This document shows positions 27,343-36,480 of a stretch of DNA of 64,000 bases, in pieces; the stretch's first letter is position 1, and every line of letters begins with the position of its first letter. Position numbers and translations under genes: made by a program. The DNA lies in assembly GCF_900590755.1 (NCBI RefSeq), contig NZ_UUOC01000032.1, positions 1 through 64,000 of the forward strand. Reading direction: 5' to 3'. The stretch is from Pseudomonas viridiflava (GTDB lineage: Bacteria > Pseudomonadota > Gammaproteobacteria > Pseudomonadales > Pseudomonadaceae). Under the pieces are notes generated by a model. That model did not search any database and was not told the DNA's origin. It saw only the letters and a list, made by a program, of their open reading frames with translations.

Positions 27343-28656
27343 ATGAATAACAAACGCAGTATGACCATCGCCTTGGCGGTGGTTGCGATCATTGGACTTG
27401 GCAGCCTGACAGCAGGCATTCAGGGGCTTCCCTTTGCGGCCGAGTCGAAGCCTTCCAGTGGCGAACACGGGGATGATCACGGCAAAGAGTCAAAGGATGC
27501 CCATGGAGACGAAAAGGAACATAGCGATAAAGAAGAACACGGCGACGAAGAAGAACACGGCGATGAGCACGCGCACGAACAGGGCGAAAAGGGCCACGGC
27601 GATGAAGCAGCCGGTGGCCATGATGAGGAGGGCAAGCTCGAACTGTCCGCCGAGCAGATCGGTGCCGCCGGTATAGAACTGGCAGTTGCCGCGCCGAAGT
27701 CGATGAGCACGTCAGTGACATTCCCGGGGGAAATCCGCTTCGATGAAGACCGTACCGCCCATGTTGTGCCTCGGGTCAGCGGCATCGTCGAAGAGGTGAA
27801 AGTCGAGCTGGGCCAGGCAGTGAAAAAAGGCCAGGTGCTGGCCGTGATCGCCAGCCAGCAAATTTCGGATATGCGCAGCGAGCTGCAAGCGGCGCAACGG
27901 CGCCTGGAACTGGCGCGGCTGACCCTGCAGCGGGAAAAGAAGCTGTGGGAGGACAAGATATCCGCTGAACAGGATTATCTGCTGGCCCGCCAGGCGTACC
28001 AGGAAGCCGACATCAGTGCTGCCAACGGCCGCCAGAAACTCGCTGCCATCGGCGCCAGTCTGAAAGGGTCCGCAGGCAACCGCTACGAGCTGATCGCGCC
28101 ATTTGATGCCGTGGTGGTTGAAAAGCACTTGGCGATTGGCGAAGTGGTCGATGCGGCAAGCAGCGCCTTCACGCTGTCGGATTTGTCTCGGGTCTGGGCG
28201 ACGTTTGGGGCAACGCCAAAAGACCTCACCAAAGTCATGGTGGGGCGGCAGGTGACGGTCAGTGCGCCAGAACTCAACGCCCATGTCGACGGGCGCATCA
28301 GCTATGTCGGCAGCCTGCTGGGCGAGCAGACCCGTGCCGCGGTGGTGCGGGTGGTGGTGGCCAACCCTGAAGGCGCGTGGCGTCCGGGGTTATTCGTGTC
28401 CATTGACGTCAAAGCCGAGCACGCCCAGGCCGGTGTCAGCGTTCCTGAGTCTGCCGTTCAATCCATTGAAGACAAGCCGTCGGTCTTCGTCCGCAACCCT
28501 CAGGGTTTCGACATCAAGCCGGTCAAGGTCGGACGGCGGGATGGCGGCTATGTGGAAATCCTCAGCGGCCTGGCGGCTGGCGAACAAGTGGCCGCTGCCG
28601 GCAGTTTCATTCTCAAGTCGGAACTGGGTAAAGGTTCCGCTGAGCACGCCCATTGA
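27343..28656 (+). CDS. czcB: CzcB-like periplasmic adaptor with His-rich N-terminal region
   Basis: The 437-residue protein has an N-terminal membrane/signal segment (about 7-30), then about 60 residues (35-95) very rich in His, Asp, Glu and Lys (repeats like EHGDEEEHGDEHAHEQ), a likely metal-binding loop. Barrel-sandwich/lipoyl parts (about 130-165 and 240-260), a helical hairpin between them and beta-barrel and membrane-proximal domains follow. The ATG at 27343 has GGGAG upstream. It links CzcA to CzcC. Confidence 0.88.
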   Translation: MNNKRSMTIALAVVAIIGLGSLTAGIQGLPFAAESKPSSGEHGDDHGKESKDAHGDEKEHSDKEEHGDEEEHGDEHAHEQGEKGHGDEAAGGHDEEGKLELSAEQIGAAGIELAVAAPKSMSTSVTFPGEIRFDEDRTAHVVPRVSGIVEEVKVELGQAVKKGQVLAVIASQQISDMRSELQAAQRRLELARLTLQREKKLWEDKISAEQDYLLARQAYQEADISAANGRQKLAAIGASLKGSAGNRYELIAPFDAVVVEKHLAIGEVVDAASSAFTLSDLSRVWATFGATPKDLTKVMVGRQVTVSAPELNAHVDGRISYVGSLLGEQTRAAVVRVVVANPEGAWRPGLFVSIDVKAEHAQAGVSVPESAVQSIEDKPSVFVRNPQGFDIKPVKVGRRDGGYVEILSGLAAGEQVAAAGSFILKSELGKGSAEHAH

Positions 28657-28680
28657 TGTGCCTCGTACGAGTACAACTCC

Positions 28681-31600
28681 ATGTTTGAACGGTTGATTCA
28701 ATTCGCGATCGAGCAGCGCATCGTTGTGATGCTCGCTGTGTTGCTCATGGCTGGGCTGGGTATCGCCAGCTTCCAGAAACTGCCCATTGATGCGGTGCCT
28801 GACATCACCAATGTGCAAGTACAAATCAATACCTCGGCGCCCGGATTTTCTCCTCTGGAAACCGAGCAACGGATTACCTTCTCCATCGAAACCAGCATGG
28901 CGGGCCTGCCGGGCTTGCAGCAGACCCGTTCGCTGTCGCGTTCGGGGTTATCCCAGGTCACGGTTATCTTCGAGGACGGCACCGATCTGTTCTTCGCCCG
29001 CCAACTGGTGGGTGAGCGCCTGCAAATCGCCAAGGATCAACTGCCCGAGGGCGTTGATGCGGTGATGGGCCCGATCTCGACCGGCCTGGGCGAGATTTTC
29101 CTGTGGACCGTTGAAGCCGAGGAGGGCGCACGCAAGGAAGACGGCACGCCGTATACGCCCACCGATCTGCGGGTGATTCAGGACTGGATCATCAAACCGC
29201 AGCTGCGCAATGTGCCGGGCGTTGCCGAGATCAACACCATCGGTGGCTTTGCCAAGCAATATCAGATCGCTCCCGATCCGAAGAAACTCGCCGCTTACAA
29301 GCTGACCCTGAACGATCTGGTGGCGGCACTGGAGCGCAACAACGCCAACGTCGGTGCCGGTTACATCGAGCGTGGCGGCGAGCAGTTGCTGATCCGTGCC
29401 CCCGGCCAACTCGGCACCGTGCAGGACATCGCCAACATCGTGATTGCCAACGTGCAAGGCACGCCGATTCGGGTCAGCAGCGTCGCAGAGGTCGCGATCG
29501 GCCAGGAGCTGCGTTCCGGAGCTGCCACCGAGAATGGCCGTGAAGTGGTGTTGGGTACCGTGTTCATGCTGATTGGCGAAAACAGCCGCACGGTGTCCCA
29601 GGCGGTCGCCGCCAAGTTGGCTGACATCAACCGCTCGCTGCCCAAGGGCGTGCAGGCGGTGACTGTTTATGACCGTACCAATCTGGTGGAAAAGGCCATT
29701 GCCACGGTCAAGAAGAACCTGGTTGAAGGTGCGATTCTGGTCATCGCCATCCTCTTTCTGTTTTTGGGCAACATCCGTGCGGCGCTGATCACCGCCATGG
29801 TGATTCCTCTGGCCATGCTGTTCACCTTCACCGGGATGTTCACCAACAAAGTCAGCGCCAACTTGATGAGCCTCGGGGCGCTGGACTTCGGCATCATCGT
29901 TGATGGTGCGGTGGTGATCGTCGAGAACGCGATCCGCAGGCTGGCCCACGCGCAACAGAAATACGGCAGGATGCTGACCCGTTCCGAGCGTTTCCATGAG
30001 GTATTCGCCGCAGCAAAAGAAGCTCGCCGACCGCTGATTTTTGGTCAGTTGATCATCATGGTCGTGTACCTGCCGATCTTTGCCCTGACCGGTGTCGAAG
30101 GCAAAATGTTCCACCCTATGGCCTTCACCGTCGTCATTGCCTTGCTGGGCGCCATGATCCTGTCCGTGACCTTCGTCCCGGCGGCCATCGCGATGTTCGT
30201 GACGGGCAGGGTCAAGGAAGAGGAAGGCGTGGTGATGCGTGCTGCCAAACGCGGCTATGCGCCGGTTCTGACTTGGGTGTTGGGGCATCGCGCTATTGCG
30301 TTCTCGATGGCCGTCGTGGTGATCGTGTTGTCCGGCTTTACCGCCAGCCGCATGGGCAGCGAGTTCATTCCCAGCCTGAGCGAGGGCGACTTTGCCTTGC
30401 AGGCCCTGCGTGTGCCGGGCACCAGCCTGACCCAATCGGTGGACATGCAGCAGCGTCTGGAAAAGGCAGTGATTGCCAGGATGCCGGAAGTGGAGCGCAT
30501 GTTCGCTCGCACCGGCACCGCCGAAATCGCGGCCGACCCTATGCCGCCGAATATCTCCGACAGCTACGTGATGCTCAAGCCGCAAAGCGAGTGGCCTGAT
30601 CCCGGTAAGTCTCGTGACACGCTGATCGCCGAATTGCAGCAGGCTGCCGCCAGTGTGCCGGGCAGCAACTATGAACTTTCGCAACCCATACAACTGCGTT
30701 TCAACGAGCTGGTTTCCGGCGTGCGCAGTGATGTGGCGGTCAAGGTGTTTGGCGATGACATGGATGTGCTGAACCAGACCGCTGCGAAAATCGCCGCCAC
30801 CCTGCAAAAAGTGCCGGGCGCCTCCGAAGTCAAAGTTGAACAGACCACCGGATTGCCGGTGCTCACCATCAATATCGATCGGGATAAAGCCGCCCGTTAT
30901 GGCCTGAATGTGGGGGATGTTCAGGATGCTATCGCCATTGCGGTGGGCGGTCGTCAGGCGGGAACCTTGTACGAAGGCGACCGTCGGTTTGACATGGTGG
31001 TACGACTCTCCGAAACCTTGCGAACCGACGTGGCGGGTCTGTCCAGCCTGTTGATCCCGGTACCGGCCAGCAGCAGTAACCAGCAGATCAGCTTCATTGC
31101 GCTTTCCCAAGTGGCGAGTCTCGATCTGGTGCTGGGTCCGAACCAGATCAGCCGGGAGAACGGCAAGCGCCTGGTGATCGTCAGCGCCAACGTGCGCGGT
31201 CGCGATCTGGGCTCGTTCGTTCAAGAGGCTGGCGAGACCATCAACAGCAACGTACAGATTCCTGTGGGGTACTGGACCAATTGGGGCGGGCAGTTCGAGC
31301 AGCTGCAGTCTGCCGCCAAACGTCTGCAGATTGTGGTGCCTGTTGCATTGCTGATGGTGCTGGCGCTGTTGTTCATGATGTTCAACAACCTCAAGGACGG
31401 TTTGCTGGTGTTTACCGGCATCCCATTCGCCTTGACCGGCGGCGTCATGGCGCTATGGTTGAGGGACATTCCCTTGTCGATTTCGGCGGGCGTCGGGTTT
31501 ATCGCTTTGTCGGGGGTTGCTGTGTTGAACGGCCTGGTGATGATCGCGTTCATTCGAAACCTGCGTGAAGAAGGGCGCACGCTCGGTGATGCCATCAATG

Positions 31601-31812
31601 TCGGCGCGCTGACGCGCTTGCGCCCGGTGTTGATGACTGCGCTGGTGGCATCCCTGGGGTTCATTCCCATGGCCCTGGCCACCGGCACCGGTGCTGAAGT
31701 GCAGCGGCCTCTTGCGACAGTGGTGATTGGCGGGATTCTGTCCTCCACGGCACTGACGCTGCTGGTGTTGCCAGCGCTGTATCAATGGGCGCACCGGCGC
31801 GAGGAAGACTGA
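28681..31812 (+). CDS. czcA: CzcA-like heavy-metal RND efflux transporter
   Basis: The 1043-residue protein has the full RND plan: 12 membrane segments and two large periplasmic loops. The segment-4 motif LDFGIIVDGAVVIVEN near 400-415 is the HME1 (Co/Zn/Cd) version, with the two Asp needed for proton-coupled export; Cu/Ag pumps have a different motif there. It starts 24 bases after czcB. Export of divalent Zn/Cd/Co is the best call, from family knowledge. Confidence 0.93.
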   Translation: MFERLIQFAIEQRIVVMLAVLLMAGLGIASFQKLPIDAVPDITNVQVQINTSAPGFSPLETEQRITFSIETSMAGLPGLQQTRSLSRSGLSQVTVIFEDGTDLFFARQLVGERLQIAKDQLPEGVDAVMGPISTGLGEIFLWTVEAEEGARKEDGTPYTPTDLRVIQDWIIKPQLRNVPGVAEINTIGGFAKQYQIAPDPKKLAAYKLTLNDLVAALERNNANVGAGYIERGGEQLLIRAPGQLGTVQDIANIVIANVQGTPIRVSSVAEVAIGQELRSGAATENGREVVLGTVFMLIGENSRTVSQAVAAKLADINRSLPKGVQAVTVYDRTNLVEKAIATVKKNLVEGAILVIAILFLFLGNIRAALITAMVIPLAMLFTFTGMFTNKVSANLMSLGALDFGIIVDGAVVIVENAIRRLAHAQQKYGRMLTRSERFHEVFAAAKEARRPLIFGQLIIMVVYLPIFALTGVEGKMFHPMAFTVVIALLGAMILSVTFVPAAIAMFVTGRVKEEEGVVMRAAKRGYAPVLTWVLGHRAIAFSMAVVVIVLSGFTASRMGSEFIPSLSEGDFALQALRVPGTSLTQSVDMQQRLEKAVIARMPEVERMFARTGTAEIAADPMPPNISDSYVMLKPQSEWPDPGKSRDTLIAELQQAAASVPGSNYELSQPIQLRFNELVSGVRSDVAVKVFGDDMDVLNQTAAKIAATLQKVPGASEVKVEQTTGLPVLTINIDRDKAARYGLNVGDVQDAIAIAVGGRQAGTLYEGDRRFDMVVRLSETLRTDVAGLSSLLIPVPASSSNQQISFIALSQVASLDLVLGPNQISRENGKRLVIVSANVRGRDLGSFVQEAGETINSNVQIPVGYWTNWGGQFEQLQSAAKRLQIVVPVALLMVLALLFMMFNNLKDGLLVFTGIPFALTGGVMALWLRDIPLSISAGVGFIALSGVAVLNGLVMIAFIRNLREEGRTLGDAINVGALTRLRPVLMTALVASLGFIPMALATGTGAEVQRPLATVVIGGILSSTALTLLVLPALYQWAHRREED

Positions 31813-31837
31813 CCGCCTGGGTTAGATGAAAGGTGAA

Positions 31838-31873
31838 AAGCCCGCGACAGGTCACTGTCGCGGGCTTTTTTTT
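31838..31873 (+). terminator. Rho-independent terminator of czcCBA
   Basis: The stem AAGCCCGCGACAG/CTGTCGCGGGCTT has a short loop and is followed by a long T-tract. It lies 25 bases after the czcA stop. Confidence 0.95.
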
Positions 31874-31930
31874 GTGTCGAGGTTTTCTGGCCGGGCAAAA
31901 ATCCCGGGTAAAAAAGCCGATAAAAAAACT

Positions 31931-31955
31931 GCAAAAAAAACGCCCCGAAGGGCGC
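31931..31955 (-). terminator. Rho-independent terminator of the PtrA-like gene
   Basis: On the minus strand, CGCCC-TTCG-GGGCG forms a UUCG-capped stem followed by eight T. It lies about 70 bases after the minus-strand stop at 32022. Confidence 0.88.
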
Positions 31956-32021
31956 TGAAATATTCACCTTGACCAAAGGAGCCGTGAAGCTGCTAAAGGC
32001 GAATGAGTGGTATCGCGGGTA

Positions 32022-32249
32022 TCAACCTTCCGATTTGTGCGGCAGGTCAGTGGTTGGTTTTTTATCGGTGTTGACCAGGCGTGCAGATTCATTGCTGCGT
32101 TGGTCTTCGAAGCGCATCTGTTGGGCCATGCGCATTTTCTCTGCGGCCTGGCTGGCGCGTTCGCTACCGCCTTCGGCCATCACCGCTGTGGAGGTCAGTG
32201 CGGCGAAGGTCAATGCCATCGATTTGAGTACTTTCACTGTTTTCACCAT
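32022..32249 (-). CDS. PtrA-like small exported metal-responsive protein
   Basis: The 75-residue protein has a signal peptide cleaved near AVMAEGG (about residue 25). The mature start AEGGSERASQAAEKMRM matches, from memory, the co-regulatory PtrA N-terminal family, whose P. aeruginosa member is strongly copper-induced. The rest is polar with several Met, Arg and Asp and a His near the end. It converges on czcA, with back-to-back terminators between. A role in periplasmic metal stress is inferred from family and neighbours. Confidence 0.72.
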   Translation of the reverse strand: MVKTVKVLKSMALTFAALTSTAVMAEGGSERASQAAEKMRMAQQMRFEDQRSNESARLVNTDKKPTTDLPHKSEG

Positions 32250-32400
32250 TGATTAAGGGCAGTCATTGCACAGCGTTAAAGCGCTCTGCAGTTATCAAGG
32301 GTGATCATAGGGAAAGGGGGGTAACGCGAAGATGATCGGAGAATGACAATCTTGAAAGGTGGGGTTGTTGGGCGCCCACCGCACCTACAAAACGCAATTT

Positions 32401-32814
32401 CGCAGCCTTCGGCAGCTCCTACAGGCACACCTCGGTCCTGTAGGAGTTGTCGGAGGTTACGACGGCTACGAAGGCGGTATGCCTGATACACCGCTGTTCG
32501 CAGCCTTCGGCAGCTCCTACAGGCACACCTCGGTCCTGTATGAGTTGTCGGAGGTTACGACGGCGACGAAGGCGGTATGCCTGATACACCGCTGTTCGCA
32601 GCCTTCGGCAGCTCCTACAGGCACACCTCGGTCCTGTAGGAGTTGTCGGAGGTTACGACGGCGACGAAGGCGGTATGCCTGATACACCGCTGTTCGCAGC
32701 CTTCGGCAGCTCCTACAGGCACACCTCGGTCCTGTAGGAGTTGTCGGAGGTTACGACGGCGACGAAGGCGGTATGCCTGATACACCGCTGTTCGCAGCCT
32801 TCGGCAGCTCCTAC
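32401..32814. repeat. 98-bp REP-derived tandem array, four units plus a partial
   Basis: The run CGCAGCCTTCGGCAGCTCCT begins at 32401, 32499, 32597, 32695 and 32793, giving an exact 98-base period. Each unit has a left arm CTGTAGGAGTTGTCGG and an interior GGCGGTATGCCTGATACACC. The first unit differs at one position (GGCTACG for GGCGACG) and the second has CTGTATGAG for CTGTAGGAG. It fills most of the gap 32250-32832; the open frames crossing it are artefacts of a repeat length not divisible by three. Confidence 0.95.
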
Positions 32815-32832
32815 GAACCGTGGCGGCTCGGG

Positions 32833-33717
32833 TTATTCCGGCAACCGATTATCCCGACGCAACTGACGGATAAGCCCGGCATGGTCGAGTTCGCCATCTC
32901 CGGCATCGACCATGGCCTGGAACAGTCCGTCTACCAGGCTGGCCACGGGCAGTGTCAGGCCCAGGTTTTTGGCCTGGGCGAGGGCGGTGTGAGTGTCCTT
33001 GAGTTGCCATTTGGCCGGGCCGCCCGGGGTGAAGTCGTTGTCGAGCATGCGTTGCCCATGTTGACGCCAGATGGGCGAGTCGACGAAACCGCCCAGCAGC
33101 GCCTGATGGACTTTGGCCGGATCAGCCCCACCTCGTTCGGCGAGCAACAAACCCTCGGCCACGGTGGCGATAGAGCTGGCGACGATCAACTGATTGACCA
33201 GTTTCGACAGCTGCCCGGTGCCGGTGGGGCCGACATGCACCGGACGGCCCATGACGGCCAACACCTCTTGCCCCTGCTCGAACGCGGCGCTCTCACCGCC
33301 AACCATGATCGCCAGGCTGGCTTCCCGCGCACCCCGTTGACCACCGGACACCGGCGCGTCCAGATAACCCACGCCAAGTTCAGCGCAGCGGCGCGCCTGT
33401 TCGACGGCCGTCTCTACAGGGATCGAACTCATGACGATCACCAGCGCGCCGTGTGGCAAGGCCTGCACGGCGCCGTTTTCGCCTAACAACACCTGATCAC
33501 AGGTCGGCCCGTCACTGAGCATGCACACCAGCACCTGAGCGCCTTCAGCAGCCGTCGCCGCGCAGTCGAAAATCTGCGCGCCTTCTCCTGAAAGCTCCGC
33601 TGTCTTGGCCTTCGAGCGGTTCCAGGCGCGGACCTTGTACCCGGCGCGCAGCAGGTTGCGGACCATGGGCTGGCCCATGATGCCGGTACCCAGAAAGGCA
33701 ATGGTGGGTTGACTCAT
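32833..33717 (-). CDS. Beta-hydroxyacid dehydrogenase (GarR/tartronate semialdehyde reductase family)
   Basis: The 294-residue protein has the N-terminal Rossmann motif FLGTGIMGQPMVRNLL (about 7-22), the substrate motif DAPVSGGQRGA (about 120-130), and the catalytic Lys in GTGQLSKLVNQ (about 171). It reduces or oxidises a 3-hydroxyacid with NAD(P); the substrate could be tartronate semialdehyde, 3-hydroxyisobutyrate or a tetronate. It overlaps the upstream MFS gene by ATGA and ends the sugar-acid operon beside the tandem array. Confidence 0.88.
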   Translation of the reverse strand: MSQPTIAFLGTGIMGQPMVRNLLRAGYKVRAWNRSKAKTAELSGEGAQIFDCAATAAEGAQVLVCMLSDGPTCDQVLLGENGAVQALPHGALVIVMSSIPVETAVEQARRCAELGVGYLDAPVSGGQRGAREASLAIMVGGESAAFEQGQEVLAVMGRPVHVGPTGTGQLSKLVNQLIVASSIATVAEGLLLAERGGADPAKVHQALLGGFVDSPIWRQHGQRMLDNDFTPGGPAKWQLKDTHTALAQAKNLGLTLPVASLVDGLFQAMVDAGDGELDHAGLIRQLRRDNRLPE

Positions 33718-35087
33718 GTCTTGGCTCCCAGGGTTTCATCAGCAGTGGTTGGCTTGCCCGTCAGCGAGACCGGATTGCGCGGCATCAGCACCATGCCCAG
33801 ACCACCCAGGCCGACCAGCGCGGCAATCATCAGGAAGCCCGGTGTGTAGCTGCCGGTCATGGTAAACAGCAGGCCGGTCAGGTACGGGCCGGAAAAACCA
33901 CTCAGGTTGCCAATGGAGTTGATCAGCCCGATCCCGGCAGCGGCACCGACGCCGGTCAACACTTGACCCGGTACCGCCCAGAACACGTTGATGGCGCTGT
34001 AAACGCCCATGGCCAGGAACACGAAACCAATCACGATGATCCATGGTTGGTTGATCAGCAGCGCCAGGGCGATAGCGGCTGCGGCCAGCATTGCAGCACC
34101 ACCGGCGTGCCAATGACGCTCTTGCAGGCGATCCGAGCGACGGCTCCACCAGATCATTGCCACCGCAGCGACTGCGTAAGGAATGGCGGTGATCAACCCG
34201 TTCTGCATCAGGCCGATTTCCAGCCCGAACGAGGCGCGGAACGAAGCCAGCACCGTGGGCAGGAAGAAGTTCATGGCGTTTGAGCCCGAGGTGATGCCGA
34301 AATACACCAGCGCCAGCATCCACACCTGCTTGTTGCCCAGCGCCTTGCGGATCATCTGGCCCTTGGTCGGCTGGATGCCCACCACCAGCGGCTTGTTGCG
34401 CTCTTCCTGATCCAGGGTTCTGATCAGCCAGTTGCGTTGTTCGTCGGTCAGCCAGTGGGCGTCGGAAGGACGGTCGGTGAGGTAGAAGTAGCAGACCACG
34501 CCGAGGATCACCGCAGGAACAGCTTCGACGATGTACATCACCCGCCAGCCGACGAAGCCCCAGGCATCGCCCAGTTGCATCAGGCCAACCGACAGCGGTG
34601 CACCCAGCACTTGAGCAATGGGCACTCCGAGGTAGAAGGTGGCAATCATGCGTGCCCGGTAACGGCTCGGGAACCACAGGGACAGCAGGTAAATCACCCC
34701 GGGGAAGAACCCGGCTTCGGCGATGCCCAGCAACACACGCAACGTGATGAAGTGCCCGGCGGTCTGCAGAAAACCCATGGCCCCGGCAATGATGCCCCAG
34801 GTGACCATGATCCGCGCCAGCCAGACTCGGGCGCCGTAGCGGTGCAGCAGGATGTTGCTTGGCACTTCGAACATGAAGTAACCGAGGAAGAAAATCCCTG
34901 CCCCCAGGCCATAGATCGCCTGGCTGATGCCGATGTCCGCGTTCATGTGCAACGCCGCGAAACCGACGTTGTTGCGGTCCAGAAAGGCCACCACGAACAG
35001 CAGGATAAGGAAGGGGATCATGCGCCGGGTAACGCGCTTGATGGTTTGTTTTTCTAGATCCGAGACATCGGGATGGGGCGTTATCAT
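33714..35087 (-). CDS. ACS-family MFS transporter (sugar acid/organic anion)
   Basis: The 457-residue protein has 12 membrane segments and the anion:cation symporter motifs VAFLDRNNVGFAAL near 30 and WFPSRYRARMIATFYLG near 145. Relatives carry phthalate, tartrate, galactonate and glucarate. I place the start at 35087 (GAGG 9 bases upstream) rather than 35132. Its substrate should be the input of the flanking sugar-acid genes. Confidence 0.85.
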   Translation of the reverse strand: MITPHPDVSDLEKQTIKRVTRRMIPFLILLFVVAFLDRNNVGFAALHMNADIGISQAIYGLGAGIFFLGYFMFEVPSNILLHRYGARVWLARIMVTWGIIAGAMGFLQTAGHFITLRVLLGIAEAGFFPGVIYLLSLWFPSRYRARMIATFYLGVPIAQVLGAPLSVGLMQLGDAWGFVGWRVMYIVEAVPAVILGVVCYFYLTDRPSDAHWLTDEQRNWLIRTLDQEERNKPLVVGIQPTKGQMIRKALGNKQVWMLALVYFGITSGSNAMNFFLPTVLASFRASFGLEIGLMQNGLITAIPYAVAAVAMIWWSRRSDRLQERHWHAGGAAMLAAAAIALALLINQPWIIVIGFVFLAMGVYSAINVFWAVPGQVLTGVGAAAGIGLINSIGNLSGFSGPYLTGLLFTMTGSYTPGFLMIAALVGLGGLGMVLMPRNPVSLTGKPTTADETLGAKT

Positions 35088-35209
35088 GGCGCGTGGCCTC
35101 GTTGTTTTTGTTGTTATGGGTGCGGCAAGCAATGCCTGGGTGAAGCTCTATGTTTGCCGGTCATTACGTCTACAGCGGCATAGTCTTGTGGGTTGGCATG
35201 TGGGCAAAT

Positions 35210-35332
35210 TTGTGGGACCGGCTTTAGCCGGGAAGAGGCCAGTGAATTCGCTGCATAGGTAGCGAAAGGAATACCGCCTTCCCGGCTAAAGCTGGTCCCA
35301 CTAGCCGGTCCCACAAGCGGTCCCACAGATGG
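35210..35332. repeat. REP element of the GTGGGACCGGCTTTAGCCGG family, extended
   Basis: The left arm GTGGGACCGGCTTTAGCCGG pairs with CCGGCTAAAGCTGGTCCCAC, and two more partial right arms (CCGGTCCCAC and GCGGTCCCACAG) follow in tandem. It lies inside the sugar-acid operon between the DenD-like and MFS genes. Confidence 0.85.
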
Positions 35333-35335
35333 TGC

Positions 35336-36310
35336 TCAGTGAGGCGCGGTGTCTTCGATGTGAGCGCGGATGATGGCGTCGAAATCGGCATCAGCGCTGA
35401 AGCCCAAAGCACGGGCCCGGGGTGCGTTGACCCGGCTCGGCCAGCTTTCGACGATGCGCTGGATGGTGGCGTCCGGTTCCCAGCGGATCAGTTTCACCAC
35501 TTCTGGCCCGGCGATCCGTTCCAGTGCGGCGATCATCTCGGCCACCGTGGTGGTCACGCCGGGCAGCGGGATGATGCGCTCATCGCCCAGCGTCTGAGGC
35601 GACAAGGTCATGGCGTGCAGCATGGATTCAACGATGCGTCGAGGTGAGGTGAGGTACACCTGGGTGTCGGGTCGCACCGGGCACACGGCGGGCAAACCCA
35701 CCAGGGGTTCGCGGATGATTGAGCTGAAGAACGTCGACGCAGCCTTGTTGGGCTTGCCGGGACGCACGGCCACGGTGGGCAGGCGCAGGATGCGACCGTC
35801 GACAAAACCTTTGCGGGCGTAGTCCGCCACCAGCAGTTCGCCGACGGCCTTTTGCATGCCATAGGAGGATTTCGGGGTCAGCACCGTGTCGTCATCGACC
35901 ACGTCCGGCAGCTTGCCCCCAAACACCGCGAACCCGCTGGCGGAGACAAAACGGGGTTTGTTGCCTTGTTGGCGCAGGGTTTCCAGCAGGGTCATCAGGC
36001 CTTGCAGATTGACCTGCATGCCCAGATCGAAATCCGCTTCGGCGGCGGAGCTGACCACTGCCGCCAGGTGCCAGACCAGATCCACACCATCGGTGACTCG
36101 CGCCACGACTTTGGGGTCGGCAATGTCACCGGTGACCACTTCGATGCGGGCGTCGTTGGGCACGTCTTCGCCAGCAAAGGCGTCGAACAGCACAATGCGT
36201 TCAATGGCCTGAGGCGCCTGGCCTTCGAGGGCCAAACTGTGCAGATCCAGCAGACGCTCGGCCAGTTGTTTGCCGATGAAACCGGTGCCGCCGGTGATGA
36301 GAATTCGCAT
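35336..36310 (-). CDS. denD: D-erythronate dehydrogenase-like NAD-dependent epimerase/dehydratase
   Basis: The 324-residue protein has a Rossmann motif ITGGTGFIGKQLAERLL (about 4-20), then FVSASGFAVFGGKLPDVVDDDT, the catalytic SYGMQKAVGELL (YxxxK, about 150) and RLPTVAVRPGKPNKAAS. This string of motifs is, from memory, characteristic of DenD, which oxidises D-erythronate at C2. A good AGGAG precedes the ATG. The partner enzymes OtnK, OtnC and OtnI are absent from the window. Confidence 0.8.
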   Translation of the reverse strand: MRILITGGTGFIGKQLAERLLDLHSLALEGQAPQAIERIVLFDAFAGEDVPNDARIEVVTGDIADPKVVARVTDGVDLVWHLAAVVSSAAEADFDLGMQVNLQGLMTLLETLRQQGNKPRFVSASGFAVFGGKLPDVVDDDTVLTPKSSYGMQKAVGELLVADYARKGFVDGRILRLPTVAVRPGKPNKAASTFFSSIIREPLVGLPAVCPVRPDTQVYLTSPRRIVESMLHAMTLSPQTLGDERIIPLPGVTTTVAEMIAALERIAGPEVVKLIRWEPDATIQRIVESWPSRVNAPRARALGFSADADFDAIIRAHIEDTAPH

Positions 36311-36364
36311 GGTGTGCTCCTGTTTTTATTGTTGAGCGGAGTGTTCCGTCTCTGACGCGGATCA

Positions 36365-36460
36365 CCTGTGGGACCGGATTTATCCGGGAGGACGGCATCT
36401 CAAACGATAGAAATGCAGCGCATTTATTGGCCTCTTCCCGGCTAAAGCCGGTCCCACAGG
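36365..36460. repeat. REP element of the GTGGGACCGG family
   Basis: CCTGTGGGACCGGATTTATC at the left pairs with CGGCTAAAGCCGGTCCCACA at the right with small mismatches. It separates the FAH gene from the DenD-like gene within one transcription direction. Confidence 0.88.
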
Positions 36461-36480
36461 ATGTTCATGAATCCAAAAAA

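Noticed and set aside
28948..31224. 758-codon open frame on the strand opposite czcA
   Set aside because: It is a shadow of the high-GC czcA frame; no Shine-Dalgarno site, no domain, and biased His/Gln/Arg-rich composition.
32401..32814. CRISPR array
   Set aside because: The 98-base units are contiguous and almost identical, with no short direct repeats separated by unique spacers, and no cas genes are near.
32359..33486. Plus-strand open frames running through the tandem repeats and opposite the dehydrogenase
   Set aside because: They come from REP-derived sequence and from the antisense of the 32833-33717 gene, with no ribosome binding sites.
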